Below, one piece after another: positions 37,438-50,004 of a stretch of DNA of 64,000 nt. The DNA is from Maylandia zebra (taxonomy: Eukaryota; Chordata; Actinopteri; Cichliformes; Cichlidae): contig NC_135181.1 in the NCBI RefSeq assembly GCF_041146795.1, forward strand, positions 1,228,501-1,292,500. The letters are read 5' to 3'. The stretch's first letter is position 1. Every line of letters starts with the position of its first letter. Both the position numbers and the translations under genes were made by a program. The notes beneath the pieces were generated by a model, which ran no database searches, was not told where the DNA came from, and was given only the letters and a program-made list of their open reading frames with translations.

Positions 37438-40400
37438 ATGAAATTGGTGAGTAAAAAGCAGATCAGTGAAGAGAACAATGAATGTAGGAATCGTCGAAAA
37501 TGATTAACTTATACGCACCCAAAAGTGACTGTTAGCTGGAAGCTAATAGCGTTTTTTGGTACAGTTGAATAAAGTTTAATAAAGGCGAGCAGCGAACAGC
37601 AAGTCAGTACAGCGTGAAGTGTTTAACTATGCATACGAAAAAACGGAAACACAATCCCCTGGTGTCGTGTTTATCCTGTTTTACTGTATCTTTGTACTCC
37701 TACACACACCTGTGATTTTAACGGTGCATTCCCTCCTTGCAGTACTGTCTGTCGGGTCATCCTACATTGCCCTGCAATGTCCTCAAGTTCAAGTCCACCA
37801 CTATCATGTTGGACTGTGGATTGGACACCACCTCTGTCCTCAACTTCCTGCCCCTGCCTTTGGTGCACAGGTGAGTCACTGACAGGAATTCATTCACTCG
37901 TGGATAACAGATATGTTTTGCTTGATGATGATGATGATGATCCTTTTTTTTCAGTCCAAGACTTTCCAAGCTCCCTGGTTGGGTCTCTAAGGATGGAACA
38001 ATAAATTTGGAAAAGGCACGAGAAGCTGTTTGTAATGTGCTTAGGTTACTTGGCGTGTATTTCAACTTACTGCAGTTTTTTATGAAGATGTGCCGATTTA
38101 TCTGTGGGGGAAAAAACTGTTTCGCCTTATGCTTGCAGGAGCTGAAGGAGTGCGCAGGGAGGGTGTTTGTTGACGCACAGCCAGAGTTCTGTCTCCCTGA
38201 GGTAGACATCCCTGATACTTCGTTTCTGCATCAGTGTTATAGCTTGTGCTAGAATGTCTTTCTGCAAAACAGGGGCCACTGTGAAGCATCAGAGTTGCAG
38301 CAAATCAACCTATTTTAAACAAATAATAAGAAAGAAAAAGAAACCTGATAGGCCTGCCACAATTGACAAGAATAGGGGAATCCTCTCCGAGAAATCAGTT
38401 ACTATGATCAGAGCAGTGTGATTACCACGTCTTTTACCTTCACAGTAGACCTAAAACATAAATCTTAATAAATACCTGAAGTACCACAATGATATTTATT
38501 TAATCTGAATAACCCACAGAGAGAACTGTTGGACCTGTCCACCATCGATGTCATCCTAATCTCAAACTACCACTGCATGATGGCCCTGCCTTACATCACA
38601 GAGCACACCGGCTTCACTGGGACAGTGTACGCCACGGAGCCCACGCTGCAGATTGGCAGGTGACAGATGCAGGGGATGAATACCACATCTTACTATTTCT
38701 GTATTATTTGTGTGATATCATTATTATTTTATTTGGTAAAATGAGATACAGGTCACACGTCTTCGGTTGCGTTTACGCTCGTTCTTCCTCCTTCCTTCCT
38801 TAGGCTGCTGATGGAGGAGCTGGTGAACTTCATGGAGAGAGTTCCTAAAGCCCAGTCTGCCACGTCCTGGAAGAACAAGGAGATACAAAGGTAGTCTAGT
38901 TTTGTAAAAATATTCTGTGTGTTTGCGTTTTGTCCGAGTTGACACATGAAATGCAGTTACTGACTTTGTTTTAGTCATTTTTGAAGTTTCATTTTCCATT
39001 CACCTGTCTGGTGTTTTGTTACACCTACACTAACAGGGTGGTGTAACTCCACCGTTCAAATGAATACTTGTGTTATTGCATTAGGATGCTCCCGGGGCCG
39101 CTGAAGGATGCAGTTGATGTGTGGATGTGGAAGCGATGCTACAGCATGCAGGAGGTTAACTCTGCACTCAGCAAAGTGCAGCTTGTGGGTTATTCACAGA
39201 AAGTGGTGAGAATTGATTCTGTCCAGGAGATATTTAAGATTTCACATTTTTGCTTTCGTGCAGTGGTGACTTCTCGTCTTTTTTCTCGTTTGTTTTTCTT
39301 GCAGGAGTTGTTTGGAGCTGTACAAGTCTCCCCTTTAAGCTCCGGCTACTCGCTGGGGAGCTCCAACTGGATCATCCAGTCTCACCATGAGAAGGTGTCC
39401 TATGTGTCTGGCTCATCTCTACTCACCACACATCCTCAGGTAGGCCAGCAGGCGTAATGCTTCACCATTTCAAAGTCTCCTGGGCGCAACCCTTGAAGCT
39501 TTTTTCCTGAGCTGAGTGATTTCTGTCATATTTCGGGGCTGTTTACAGAACAAACTGCGTGTGCAGCAGTCAGGGAGGGGGGTCTCTGCTCGTGCAGCTA
39601 AACCACGTCGTTATTGATTTTTACTAAGGTGTCAAAACTTGTCATTGAGGGTCCAGCGGAGGTCATCACATGTCGTCTTTATGGGGGAGAAAGTTAAAGT
39701 TTGAAGGGATCGAGGACAAAACCGTCACGATCTAGAGTGGAAAGAGTGCAGTCCGTTATTTGTTTAGTCACAGATTTCCTTTTTCCTGTGCTCAGTTTCT
39801 TTTGGAAGCTAAATCTTTAGGCGAGTGTTTGTCAGTGCACGCTGTCATTGTTTGAATCCAGCCTGTTCTGTCCTATCACAACTACTCTGCAGTTTCTCTT
39901 CTTCTCTGCTCCCAGCCCATGGACCAGAGTTCCCTAAAGAATAGTGACGTCCTCATTCTGACAGGCCTCACTCAGATGCCTACTGCCAACCCAGACGGCA
40001 TGCTGGGAGAGTTCTGCAGTAACTTGGGTGGGTTTTAATGTAGCGCTCAGATTTCTGTGGCGTGTGAAAAGAACCAAACGTTGAAGTCATTCTTGTATCA
40101 TTTAAGTGGAACTTGAATGATGTTGTCTGTGCTTGTTCTTCTGCGTTCTGCAGCCATGACCATCCGGGCAGGAGGAAATGTGCTGGTGCCGTGCTACTCC
40201 TCGGGAGTGATCTACGACCTGCTCGAGTGTTTGTACCAGTTCATAGAGAGCGCCAACCTGGGGACCACGCCCTTCTACTTCATCTCACCCATAGCCAACA
40301 GCTCGCTGGAGTTCTCTCAGATCTTCGCCGAGTGGTGAGCGGCCGTTTATCGAAAGCTTCTCGATTCTGTGGTGAAAGTTTGTGATTTTAGGTTTTACTG

Positions 40401-43400
40401 TTTTTCTTCAGCATGTGCTCGGTTAGCTTGTCCTCATTTTTCCACGTCTTCCACAACAAGTCATGATGCAGTCACTCTGATAAGTAGGAACACAGTATCG
40501 ATGTTTTGTTACTTGATAGGAGTGCAACAAACAGCAGAGAGACGGTAACGTGTGACTGTGGAATATTCCACGTGCTTTTTCTTTTTCTCCAATATTTCAG
40601 GCTTTGTCACAACAAGCAAACAAAGGTTTATCTCCCAGAGCCGCCTTTCCCACACGCAGAGGTGAGTCAAGAACACTGGCTGTTAGGCCTGGGCCATATC
40701 ATACCGCTCACGGTAACACCAGTTAGGCAACGATAAGAAAATGAAACATGGCGATAGAACATGGGTAAAACGTGCATGCGCAGTACCTTTGTTTTCATAC
40801 GCACATGGCGGCGACGCAGAACGAGAAGAGCGAAAGCGGATCGTTGAATGAAACAGATGAACCTGAACTGGTTTGTAAAAATGCTGCAGCTTCACTGGTG
40901 TGGAACTGGTTTAGCTTTCGTCCGTCAGATACACAACAAAGCACTATTTTTGGTAGCGCATGCTAGCGGGCCGTCGTTATTACTGAACCGATTTTAGTGC
41001 ACGGCGCTCGAAATTCTGTCAAAGGTTTCAGTACGACTTTGCTGAGCTACGAAGCCGCACCTCTTGATGGATTGTTGGAGCATTATGGCTATTGTAGGCG
41101 GAGCCTCGCAGAGCGATACGTACTGTGCTTCAACATAATGTTACCGTATTGTGTGTGTTTAACCTCTTTAAGTTGTGTGGATGTTATACATGGTTATGCT
41201 GAGGACATGTCGGCCAGTTTCCACTGGAAATGCCTTTTGGTTAAACTGTCAGCGAGGAGTTTGCACTGTTACATTTTATATAACTTTAATGCAAAAAACA
41301 GCTGCTTGTTTAAGTGAAAATACATTGTTGGGTCTTTTGCACTAATAAAGTATTTTGTCTCGCGTTAATTATATCGTCAGTTATATCGTTAGCACACATT
41401 TTCAAATATATATGGTGATAAATATTTTTGGCCATGTTGCCCTGCCCTACTGGCAGTGCACTTCTCCTTTATACTGAAAATAATCATTATCTTATAGGGA
41501 ACCCACTTTTTTTTAGGTTTTTAACTTGAGGTCCCAGTGGAGGTCATCAAATGTCGTCTTTATGGGGGAGAAAGTTAAAGTTAGAGATGGACCGATCTGA
41601 TATTACGTATCTGTATCGGTCCCATACTGACCTAAATTACTGGATCGGAGAGAAATAAAAAATGTAATCCGATCCGTTAAATATCACAAAAGCACCTCAC
41701 AAAACTTGCGACACGGCGTAACTCGGCTCATAACCTCAGCACGTCGGAGCCGTGTGCGTCACGCGATAGAGCGGCTGTGGCGTGCGAGACCTGTTGGCGG
41801 TCTGGTTGAGCGTTTGGAGCCTCGCTACCAAACCAGCATTTCATCTCTGAGGAAGTGTTTATGTTTTATGCAAATTCATGTTTGGTTGGAGAAAACTTTG
41901 AATTGGAAAGCATTAGGCAAATAGTATGTTCGACCAGGCCAGTGCTGTCACAAGTCATTAATAACAGATGACATGTAGCCATGAGTTGCATCAAATGTGA
42001 GTGAGATGTGCTTTTGCCTGGAGCGCATCATACCTCTAACACACGTTTTAAAAAGCAGAGTCGACTGATACAAAGATACCAGGATGAAAACACAAGTACA
42101 CCTGTGGAGCTGGTGACGAGGTCACGTTGATAAACTGGTGCTTGAATGTGCTGCTGATGTTTCAGCTCATCCAAACCAACAAGCTGAAGCACTACCCCAG
42201 CATTCACGGAGACTTCAGCAGCGAGTTCCGTCAGCCCTGCGTGGTTTTCACCGGTCACCCCTCTCTGCGCTTCGGGGACGTCGTTCACTTCATGGAGCTC
42301 TGGGGCAAATCCAGCCTTAACACCATCATCTTTACTGGTAATTACAGCTATCGCTACATCTCTCACACGTGACTAAAACAAGGAAAGCCTGAGCTGGTAA
42401 TGTCCTGAGTGCCTGATCTTTCTCACTCAGAGCCGGACTTCTCCTACCTGGATGCCCTGGCTCCGTACCAGCCGTTAGCCATGAAGTGCGTTTACTGTCC
42501 CATTGACACACGGCTCAACTTCCACCAAGTATCAAAGCTGCTCAAGGAAGTCCAGGTATGCTGTTAGCACCTGATCTGATTATGAGAGAAATACACAGAA
42601 ATAGAGCCGAGACTAAGGAACGATGATTCTACGATGAGGAGGGAAAGGCTGCATCATGATGCTAGAACTGTGCTGTGCCATAGTGACTGAGTCTGTGAGA
42701 GCGCTGTGGGTGAAACGGGAGAATGGAAAGCAGATTTCCAAGTTAACAGACAATATACAAATAAAATGGCAGAACAATGTGAGCGTTCAGGGCAGAGCTC
42801 AGGGAAGCAGCGGGTCTTGCTTAAGATTTGAGGGATTTGATCGAAGCATCCCTGTAGTTCCAGGATGGCCCATTCGCAGCACTAGTTCTCGTTTAGCTGT
42901 AGCCTTAATTTAAATGTTAACAAAGCCAGCTTCAGCCGCTCACATTTGTACTCTGTGTGTAAAAGCCGTGTCTTCTTCCTGCAGCCTCTCCACGTGGTGT
43001 GTCCCGAGCAGTACACCCAGCCTCCTCTGACCCAGTCCCACCGCTCCGACCTGATGTTGGAGCTGCAGCCTCCTCCTATGCCCTACAGACGCTGCTCTGT
43101 TCTCAACCTGCCCTTCAGACGCCGCTACGAACGCATCTACATCCTGCCTGAGGTGAGGCCCCGAAGAGAAGGAAGTCAAAACTCCTCAGAGATGGATCTG
43201 AGTTTCTGGCCACAGAGTATCTGTTGTATCTGGTGAATTCTCTGATCACTATGACAACATGGCGTTTGATCAGCTGTTTTTATTGAGAAATCCTCTCGCT
43301 GTCAGAAAGCAGGCGGACGGTTTTAATTGCTGAGAGTCGTATTCTTCTCTTCCTAGCTGGCCAACTCCCTGGTGCCCTCTGAGATCAAACCCGGCGTCTC

Positions 43401-43931
43401 TGTGGCGACCGTGTCTGCGTTGCTGCACTCAAAGGACAACAAGCACACGTTACAGGTGAGCCCAGAATGCTTGCACTTCCATTAGAGAATCAGCTGATCA
43501 GAGCTCAGCTGCATTTGTCTTTCATTTGTTCCCAGTCGGTGCCCAAACCCCCTCCCATGCCCCCCAGCAAGAAGAGGAAGCGGGTGATTGAGGAACCCCC
43601 CGTAGCGTTGGCCCCTAAACCCATGCTGAGTGGAGCTGTGGCCCTGGAGGCTTTTCTGGCCACTTTGCAGAAGGTGGGAAATGTGAGCGAGAGGGCTATC
43701 AGTGTGCTGTGATAGTAGCACTAACTTAATGCTAACTTGTTATGTGCTCATTTGCAGCACGGGATCACAGAAGTTAAAGTGGAGGAAACTGCAGACGGGC
43801 ACATCCTGCACCTGCAGGCGGAGGACACGCTCATTCAGCTGGAGGAGGACGGGACGCATATCGTCTGTGACAGTGAGCCACTGAGGACCACGCTCAGGGA
43901 CCTGGTGCTGCGCTTCCTGCAGAAACTCTGA
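37438..43931 (+). CDS. ints9: Integrator complex subunit 9 (INTS9), 17 coding exons
   Basis: INTS9 is the catalytically inactive metallo-beta-lactamase/beta-CASP partner of INTS11 in the nuclear Integrator complex, which cleaves snRNA and promoter-proximal transcripts. Exons: 37438-37446, 37743-37870, 37955-38015, 38139-38201, 38520-38659, 38804-38890, 39085-39205, 39305-39439, 39916-40027, 40154-40334, 40601-40661, 42166-42337, 42431-42555, 42985-43152, 43357-43455, 43536-43673, 43758-43931 (TGA). They join in frame to 657 residues, close to the 658 of human. The start is MKLYCLSGHP; recognisable blocks include [47 protein letters not shown] and a KKRKR nuclear signal. The first coding exon holds only three codons. 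Exon 3 seems to use a GC donor (38016-38017). Confidence 0.97.
39649..39702 (+). repeat. Intronic repeat unit in ints9 (copy 1 of 2)
   Basis: About 50 bp including GTCGTCTTTATGGGGGAGAA in intron 8 recurs almost unchanged in intron 11 (41531-41583), same orientation. Origin unknown; it is not part of a repeat I can name. Confidence 0.7.
40684..41449. mobile_element. hAT element in ints9 intron 11
   Basis: The ends TAGGCCTGGGCCATAT and GCCATGTTGCCCTGCCCTA are imperfect inverted repeats. The flanks CTGGCTGT (40676-40683) and CTGGCAGT (41450-41457) form an 8-bp target duplication with one mismatch. No intact transposase frame remains. A further fragment starting TAGAGATGGACCGATCTGAT at about 41583 looks like another hAT family. 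Confidence 0.75.
41531..41583 (+). repeat. Intronic repeat unit in ints9 (copy 2 of 2)
   Basis: This matches 39649-39702 with only a few differences, up to AAAGTTAAAGTT. It ends where a hAT-like fragment (TAGAGATGGACC) begins. Confidence 0.7.
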
Positions 43932-44949
43932 GCTGAATCCTGGCTGTTAGTTTCTAACAGTGTTTCTGCGTCACTGGATTATGGAGAGAAGCGGAGGGGA
44001 AGGTGTGGATGCTCAACGGCCATATTTACAGTCGTTTCACTGTACAGCATTGTTTGGTTTTATTTTATAAAACTCGCACATGTATTATTTTGTATTTAAA
44101 AGTTTTCCAGAATCGTACAGTGACTGTCGTTCATCACTTAGTCTTAGGAAAGCTTTAATAGTGGAAGCTGAGACGTTGCTCACGAGCCCGGGCTTTGTGT
44201 AGCCGGTGTGTTCCTGCGTTGTCTGACAATGAAGGGTAAAAGAAACCAAGACCTCGCTCCAGCTCCTACAACCAAATGCAAACAGTAGGGAAGAGGGTCA
44301 GCTCCACCCACCACAACTCCCAAGCTAGCAAGAATGACCTGTTCATGCTAGCACTGACTGTGCCTATAACACATGTGACACACACGTACTGCACATTTAC
44401 ATTTACAGCATCTAGCAAAGACAGACACAATGACTGAACTAAAGACACACAATCAGAAATATCAGGGTGGCTAAATATACATTATGTGTTGCAGTGTTGG
44501 GGACGACACCGACCTCCCCCACAGGGGAATTGTAGAAAAGGGGAGAGGCCAAAGGGGAGCACTGTTTATAGGGGTGCACCAAAGAAGAAGAACAGTGAGG
44601 AGGGGCTCCAACTGAGAATGAACAAAACTACAGGCTTGAAGGTCCTAACAGTCGGGTATAACAGGAAGGGTTTGGGGTCTAGAACACATTTTGTGTAATT
44701 ATAACAATATGTCATTTATGACCCGGTTACATTTGCACAGGATAGAATGAGGAAAGCGCTTTACTCACATTCCTCAGAAGTGTTCCTTCCTGAAACTGAG
44801 TAACAGCAGGTGTGTTTTCCCAGCACACGCCGACATGACACAAGAGGAAATGCACAGTAAACATGTTCAACAGGAATGATGGCTGCATATTTAAGCTGGG
44901 CTCCCTGAACACACCAGGGCCTCTGTCAGTGTTCAGTGGTTTGCTGTTT

Positions 44950-44950
<1 letters not shown>

Positions 44951-45036
<86 letters not shown>

Positions 45037-45044
45037 CTCTCTCT
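44951..45044. repeat. (CA)n(CT)n microsatellite
   Basis: About 41 CA units (44951-45033) are followed by about five CT units. It is likely polymorphic. Confidence 0.98.
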
Positions 45045-45649
45045 TCTGGAAATGCTCTGTTTCTCTGGTGAGGAAACAAACAACCATTTCCTCCCGCCCC
45101 CTGCTGACCACTATGGAGAATACCAGTTTAAGGCACTTTGACAGCAGCTTCGTGTCTCAGAACCAGGTTCTGTGATATTCTTCCAACTACATAGACTCCA
45201 GATGTTTTACACTGAGTGTGTTTGGCATTTGAATTTGGCCTGGACTCAGACACAGTTTTTCAGCTTGATGTGCACTTACCGAGACACCGTGTGAAAGTTT
45301 TGCCTTTTAACATTTGCGTGTAACTTTTCCCAATCTCACAGTGATGAAGAGTCCTGTCAGAAATCCCTGAAGCCAGATTCAGATACTGAAAACGTTCATG
45401 TGTAGCACCTTTTTGTTTAGTTCACTTTTCCTTCACATGTGGAGCCAAAATGTCATATTTGATTTACGTCAGCATGTTGTGCAACGAATTCTTAAAAAAT
45501 GAGTCCAAGTTAGACAAAAGAAGAAGTTTCTGACCTATAAACGCATTTATAGCAGATGAACGGTATCTGAGTCATGTTCACAAGAATTAGAAAAAACAAA
45601 CTGTATTAAGCTGACACAGGAGCCGGGAAACACCTGCACAGAAAAACAC

Positions 45650-45830
45650 ACAGTGGGACACCAGCAGTCACGGACTGGCCTCCCCAGAGCCCCGACCTCA
45701 ACATCATTGAAGCAATGTGGGATGATCCTGACAGAGAAAGCCAAGATCCAAAAAGATCTTTGAATGTTCAAGAAGCCTGCAGAACTATTTTTGGAGGATA
45801 CTTAGAGAAATGAGAAGAAAGCTGAAAAGT
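45650..45830 (+). pseudogene. Tc1/mariner-family transposase remnant
   Basis: Translation near 45672 gives DWPPQSPDLNIIEAMW, the block containing the third catalytic acid of IS630/Tc1 transposases. A degraded C-terminal stretch (VQEACRTIF) follows. No inverted repeats or upstream catalytic blocks are recognisable, so this is an old fragment of a family different from copies A and B. Confidence 0.75.
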
Positions 45831-47140
45831 AAAGACGGTCACAACAAATATTCCAGCAGGTTCAAACTTGTACAAAGTCAGTTTGTCTTATAAACTGTTT
45901 TCTAGTGCATTTAAAAATGTTTAAAAAAATAATCAAAAAACTAAAAACACCCATTTCTCAAATTCTTAGTAAAACCCAAGGAAGTGATGTGGCTCATGAC
46001 GTCTGCACATTACTGCAAGTCTGGCCCAGCTCACAGTAAAAACTACTGTGAGTAACCCCGCTGACAAAAGACCCACATGCATGAGGCACGACACCGACAA
46101 CTCATGTGTCACAAAATATTTAATCAGTGCAGAATTGATTACACGCGTCAGAAGTACATCTAATAATAAGCTGTACAATATCTTACAGTGTACTACGTGT
46201 TGCTTTGATAATACAACTGTCTGCAGCAGGAGGATCACCTACGACTGATAAATGTGAGGTGTCTGGAAAAAACAACTAAAACAACACTTCACCTTCAGAG
46301 TGAAATACAGACAGATGCAACATTAACTGCTTCGGCTGGTACACGTGTGCAGTAATCTCATCTTCAGGGTGGTTTTAAAAAAAGAAAAAAGGACATAAGG
46401 TATCAGGTACGTTACGTTTCAGCGGATCCTGACATTGACGGTTTCCACGTGGTTCCAGGCAGGAAGAACAAACAGGGGACTGTCCAGTGATCGATTCTGC
46501 AGCTACGGCCACTAAAAAACTGCTAGATTATCAGTGGCTTCATTAAAGAGAAGATATTCATACCAGCACGAAGCCACGTTGTCCCCTCTTTGTTCTGTTT
46601 CCTGAAACTACAGGCAGTGCATTTAAGAGCGTGATGACATCATTAGCCGATGAGGCCCAGGCAGCATGAATAATGACCTTAACTTAGGCGTGGTACAGTT
46701 AGGCAAGTCTAAAGCTCATCTGGTCTTACACTGAGCGTGGAGGACAGCGGCGAGGGGAAGATCGCAGAGGACTGATGTAACCAGGTGAGAGCGCTCAGGT
46801 GGCAGCTTGAACACGGTGATCACAGCCGGCTCTGTCGCGGTCAGCTGGCAGTTTGAGGTGGGAGTGAGGGGGTGATGTCACCGTTCTTCTTGGAGGTGCA
46901 GAAGTATTAAAGCTTTTTATTACAACAGGATGGAAAGACTCATTGTAACGATGTTATCGTTCAGCTCTATGGAGCTTTCATTTGGCCCGCAGCTTTTGCT
47001 TTGGGGTTCGCTCTCATCATGGGAGCCATGGTGCCCTCAGCTGTGCTGGAAAAAAGGTGGTGGCGGCGGCAGTGGGGAGGGGTTCAACCTGATAAATGCG
47101 CCTTTGGATGAGTCAGCCGCGTCACGCTTATACCCGTCCA

Positions 47141-48596
47141 TTACTTGGACTCTTTCTCTGCGTCCAGCACTGCAGAGCGGATGCCCAGCTTCTTCAGCTC
47201 CTCCACCAGGTCTCCGTTCTGGTGCATCTGCAGAAAGATGTCGCAGCCTCCCACAAACTCGCCATTGAAGTACACCTGAGGGATCGTGGGCCAGTTGGAG
47301 AAGTCTTTGACTCCTGTGGAAGGCAGACAGCGTTAATACTACCAGTCCTGTTTCTCTGAACACCTCGTGGGTTTTAAAATTAGGCGTAGCAGTTTGGTTA
47401 CATGCCTCATTAGCATTTTTAAGGAAAATCTGAGGGGTGGGGTTTTTTTTTCTACCCACTGAAACTGTAGCAAAAGCACAAACCTCCACACTCACAGCAA
47501 AGGGTCTCCAACCCAATTCAGATTTATTCATTTAGTGCAACAACAGTGGCCTCCAGGCACTTTATACTGTAAAGTAAATAATGGAGAGAAAAATCCCAAC
47601 AATCAGGCGACCCTTATGAGCAAACCATAGATGGAAGAGGGAAAGATGAACTGCCTTTTAGCAGGAAGGCAGAACCAGGTTCAGTGAGGGGCCATCTGTG
47701 AGTGGTTGGGGGTGAGGGGAGGAAGCCAGGAGAAAACACACTGGAAGAGCCTCTTCTCTTAACCCCCCCCTTTAAGCCCTTTAACATCAGTATTATGTTT
47801 GTTAGTGTCCAGATGCGGCTGTAAAATACAACATTCAGACTATATAACAATATGTAAATTGATCCAATCGGCCATTATCAGGTATTTCACTCTAAACGTG
47901 GTTAAAGACACGTAGACAGGACAACAGGAGCACATATTGCTGATGTCATCTGTGAGGACGCTTCCCTGCTCTCCGACATGTCTCGTGTCATTATCGGAAC
48001 AATGGGGATCGAGTCCTGACAGAGGCCGGGACTTTGATACCGATGCTAACGTTACCCCACCCTTTGGTGCTGCTGCACAACACTGATAAAAACTGGCCAT
48101 GGAGTGCCGTTGACAGCTATCCTAACCGAATGCTGCTTTGAATGAGGTAACGATCAGGACCCGACACTTCAAGGATGTTTAAATGAGCTGCACCCAGCAT
48201 GTGACGCTTTTTCTGCCGGTTACAAAGTAACCAAAACGGTACACGTTCACCTGAGAGGTGACAACCTGTTGCTGTCAGGCAGACTCCGGGTTACTGACCT
48301 TGTCTGAGGTCCTGGTCCTCCAACACGTTGTACGCTGCGTAGTTGTCCACGCCGTGCATCCGGAGGATCTGAACCACAGCGTTACTGAAGCCGCACATGG
48401 GCTGCGCCGGCGTGCCTTTCATAAACACCACCACTTTGTCCTTCTTCACCATCTCACCGAGGTCTTTCTGGAGATCCGCCGCCGAGCACAGGAGCCGGAC
48501 TGAGGCCCACTGCGAGCGGCCGTCGGTTTGTCTGGGCAGGTAGACAGCCGGACCCGAGCGGAGACACCGAGCAGCGGATCGGAATAAACTGTTCAT
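47141..48596 (-). CDS. glrx5: Glutaredoxin 5 (mitochondrial monothiol), 2 exons
   Basis: GLRX5 transfers [2Fe-2S] clusters from the mitochondrial ISC scaffold to recipient proteins and is needed for haem synthesis and iron homeostasis. Exon 1 is 48596-48299 and exon 2 is 47313-47141 (TAA); they join in phase 1 to 156 residues, like human (157). Residues ~1-40 are Arg-rich without acids ([15 protein letters not shown]), a typical mitochondrial presequence. The monothiol site CGFS is at C68, inside [19 protein letters not shown]. The glutathione-binding WPTIPQVY and GGCD motifs are in exon 2. The gene is head-to-head with prkrip1, about 430 bp between start codons. Confidence 0.97.
47509..47750 (-). 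mobile_element. L2 LINE 3'-end fragment in glrx5 intron
   Basis: The reverse complement contains AACCTGGTTCTGCC, a TTTCCCTCTTCC stretch and GCTCATAAGGG then GATTGTTGGGATTTTTCTCT. These correspond to the 3' UTR of the LINE at 57780-57995. It is a 5'-truncated copy. Confidence 0.7.
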
Positions 48597-49026
48597 GGTT
48601 TGTGTTCAATTATCTCGTTACAAGAGGAGAAGAAACGTCCTACAGACGGGCCAGAGTCGGAGTAAAAACAGCCAGTCAAACTACTGTCGCCTCACTGTTA
48701 CGATGAGGGGCGTTTACGTGAATGGTGATTGGACAGCTTCGCCCAGTCTTCGCCGAGTCTGATTTGCTAATGGTGGCGTCACACGTCATTCAACGCTGGC
48801 GAATGTAAGACGTTTAAAGTTATTGTGTTAGAAAATATAATAGTAACAATGTTACAATAAAAATAAGAATAATGTGGAATTCACATGTCATGTATATGAA
48901 TATGGCATGTTTTCTTTGATAAAATAAAACATTATAAAAAAAAAAAAAAATTTCAGGTCACAGAAGCAGAAAAGGACTTCCGGAGCATTTTACATTCACA
49001 GGAAGAAGAGGGTAACTGTTTGAAAG
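48597..49026. promoter_or_regulatory. Divergent glrx5/prkrip1 promoter region
   Basis: The 430-bp gap between two opposed start codons includes an inverted CCAAT box (GATTGGACAG, about 48728) and a CpG-containing segment on the glrx5 side. An A run at about 48938-48951 lies close to prkrip1. Confidence 0.5.
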
Positions 49027-49608
49027 ATGGCGGCGCCCACGCAGAAGAATAACAAACCGGGGAAACCTGGAGGGAAAGAGGCTCAGCCTCTCATTATCGC
49101 CAAAACACCGGCGGAGGAACAGCGTCTGAAACTGGAGAAGTTGATGCGAAACCCAGATAAGCTCGCGCCGATCCCGGACCGACCCAAAGAATGGAACCCG
49201 CGAGCCCCGCCGGAGTTCGTCCGGGACGTGATGGGCTCCAGCGCGGGTGCAGGCAGCGGAGAGTTCCACGTTTATCGCCACCTCCGCCGCAGAGAGTACC
49301 AGAGACAGGACTTTCTGGACAAGATATCAGAGAAGCAAACTAAGGACGAGGAGTACCTGGAAAAACTGGAGCGGAACAAAGAGGCCGCCGAAGAGAGGAC
49401 AGCGAAGCGGCGGAAGAAGCGAGAGAAGATGAAGCAGAAGAAGCTCCTGGCGAAGAAAGCTAAACGTGAAACTAAAAGCAAGAAGGAGGGAGACGACAAG
49501 AGCTCCGAGAGCGAGGAGGACGACGAAAGCAAGGATGAAGACGAGGAAGACGAAAGAGAAGCTGAGGATGACGCAGAAGCGCCCAGCTTCATCATGGGGA
49601 AGAAATGA
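49027..49608 (+). CDS. prkrip1: PRKR-interacting protein 1 (PRKRIP1), single exon
   Basis: PRKRIP1 is a small nuclear protein, reported as a PKR (EIF2AK2) binding inhibitor and as a component of the step-II spliceosome. The 193-residue frame starts at the ATG in AAGATGGCGG. It contains the family block [20 protein letters not shown] and [16 protein letters not shown] (residues ~61-96). A long basic coiled region with [18 protein letters not shown] follows, then an acidic Ser/Glu/Asp tail ending PSFIMGKK. No intron interrupts it, whereas I recall the mammalian gene as multi-exon. No damage is visible. An AATAAA signal follows at 50005. Confidence 0.95.
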   Translation: MAAPTQKNNKPGKPGGKEAQPLIIAKTPAEEQRLKLEKLMRNPDKLAPIPDRPKEWNPRAPPEFVRDVMGSSAGAGSGEFHVYRHLRRREYQRQDFLDKISEKQTKDEEYLEKLERNKEAAEERTAKRRKKREKMKQKKLLAKKAKRETKSKKEGDDKSSESEEDDESKDEDEEDEREAEDDAEAPSFIMGKK

Positions 49609-50004
49609 ACCCGTGAAACGTGGAAACTCCTCGCAGTTGGACACACCAGCGACACTTCAAGCCTTTGAAAATAGAGGAGATGATTTGGATCCTGTGGTGA
49701 GCCTGCAAACAGGAAGGTGGACCTGACCTGCTGCAAGGATTAAAAACATTGTCGCTCATCAGCAGAGACACTTGGACTGCCTCGTTTAGCAGGCAGGAGA
49801 ATCCACCGAGGGACCGATGTTTGAAAGAGGAATTGTTCAGTGTAGTTATTCATTATGGCTTCCAGGATCACACCTGGAAGCCTTTGTCGTTGTTATATTT
49901 CAGTATGATTCAGGCTTATCTGCAGGGAAATCCAGCTTTGGTTTTAAGTTAGGAATGTTAACAGTATTTGGAAATAATCTATTTCAATGTGCTAAATGTT
50001 TTGA

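Larger units (their letters stand above)
43932..47140. other. ints9 3' UTR, intergenic DNA and glrx5 3' UTR
   Basis: No host gene was found in this stretch. It contains a long dinucleotide microsatellite (44951-45044) and a decayed Tc1-like remnant (about 45650-45830), listed separately. The right part (about 46050-47140) is probably glrx5 3' UTR, but no clear polyadenylation site was assigned. Confidence 0.5.

Noticed and set aside
44940-45045. CA-repeat frames encoding Thr-His or Cys-Val repeats
   Set aside because: Translation of a microsatellite, not a gene.
48930-48955. A-run upstream of prkrip1 as a retrogene poly-A tail
   Set aside because: It lies 5' of the gene on the same strand, so it cannot be this gene's own tail.
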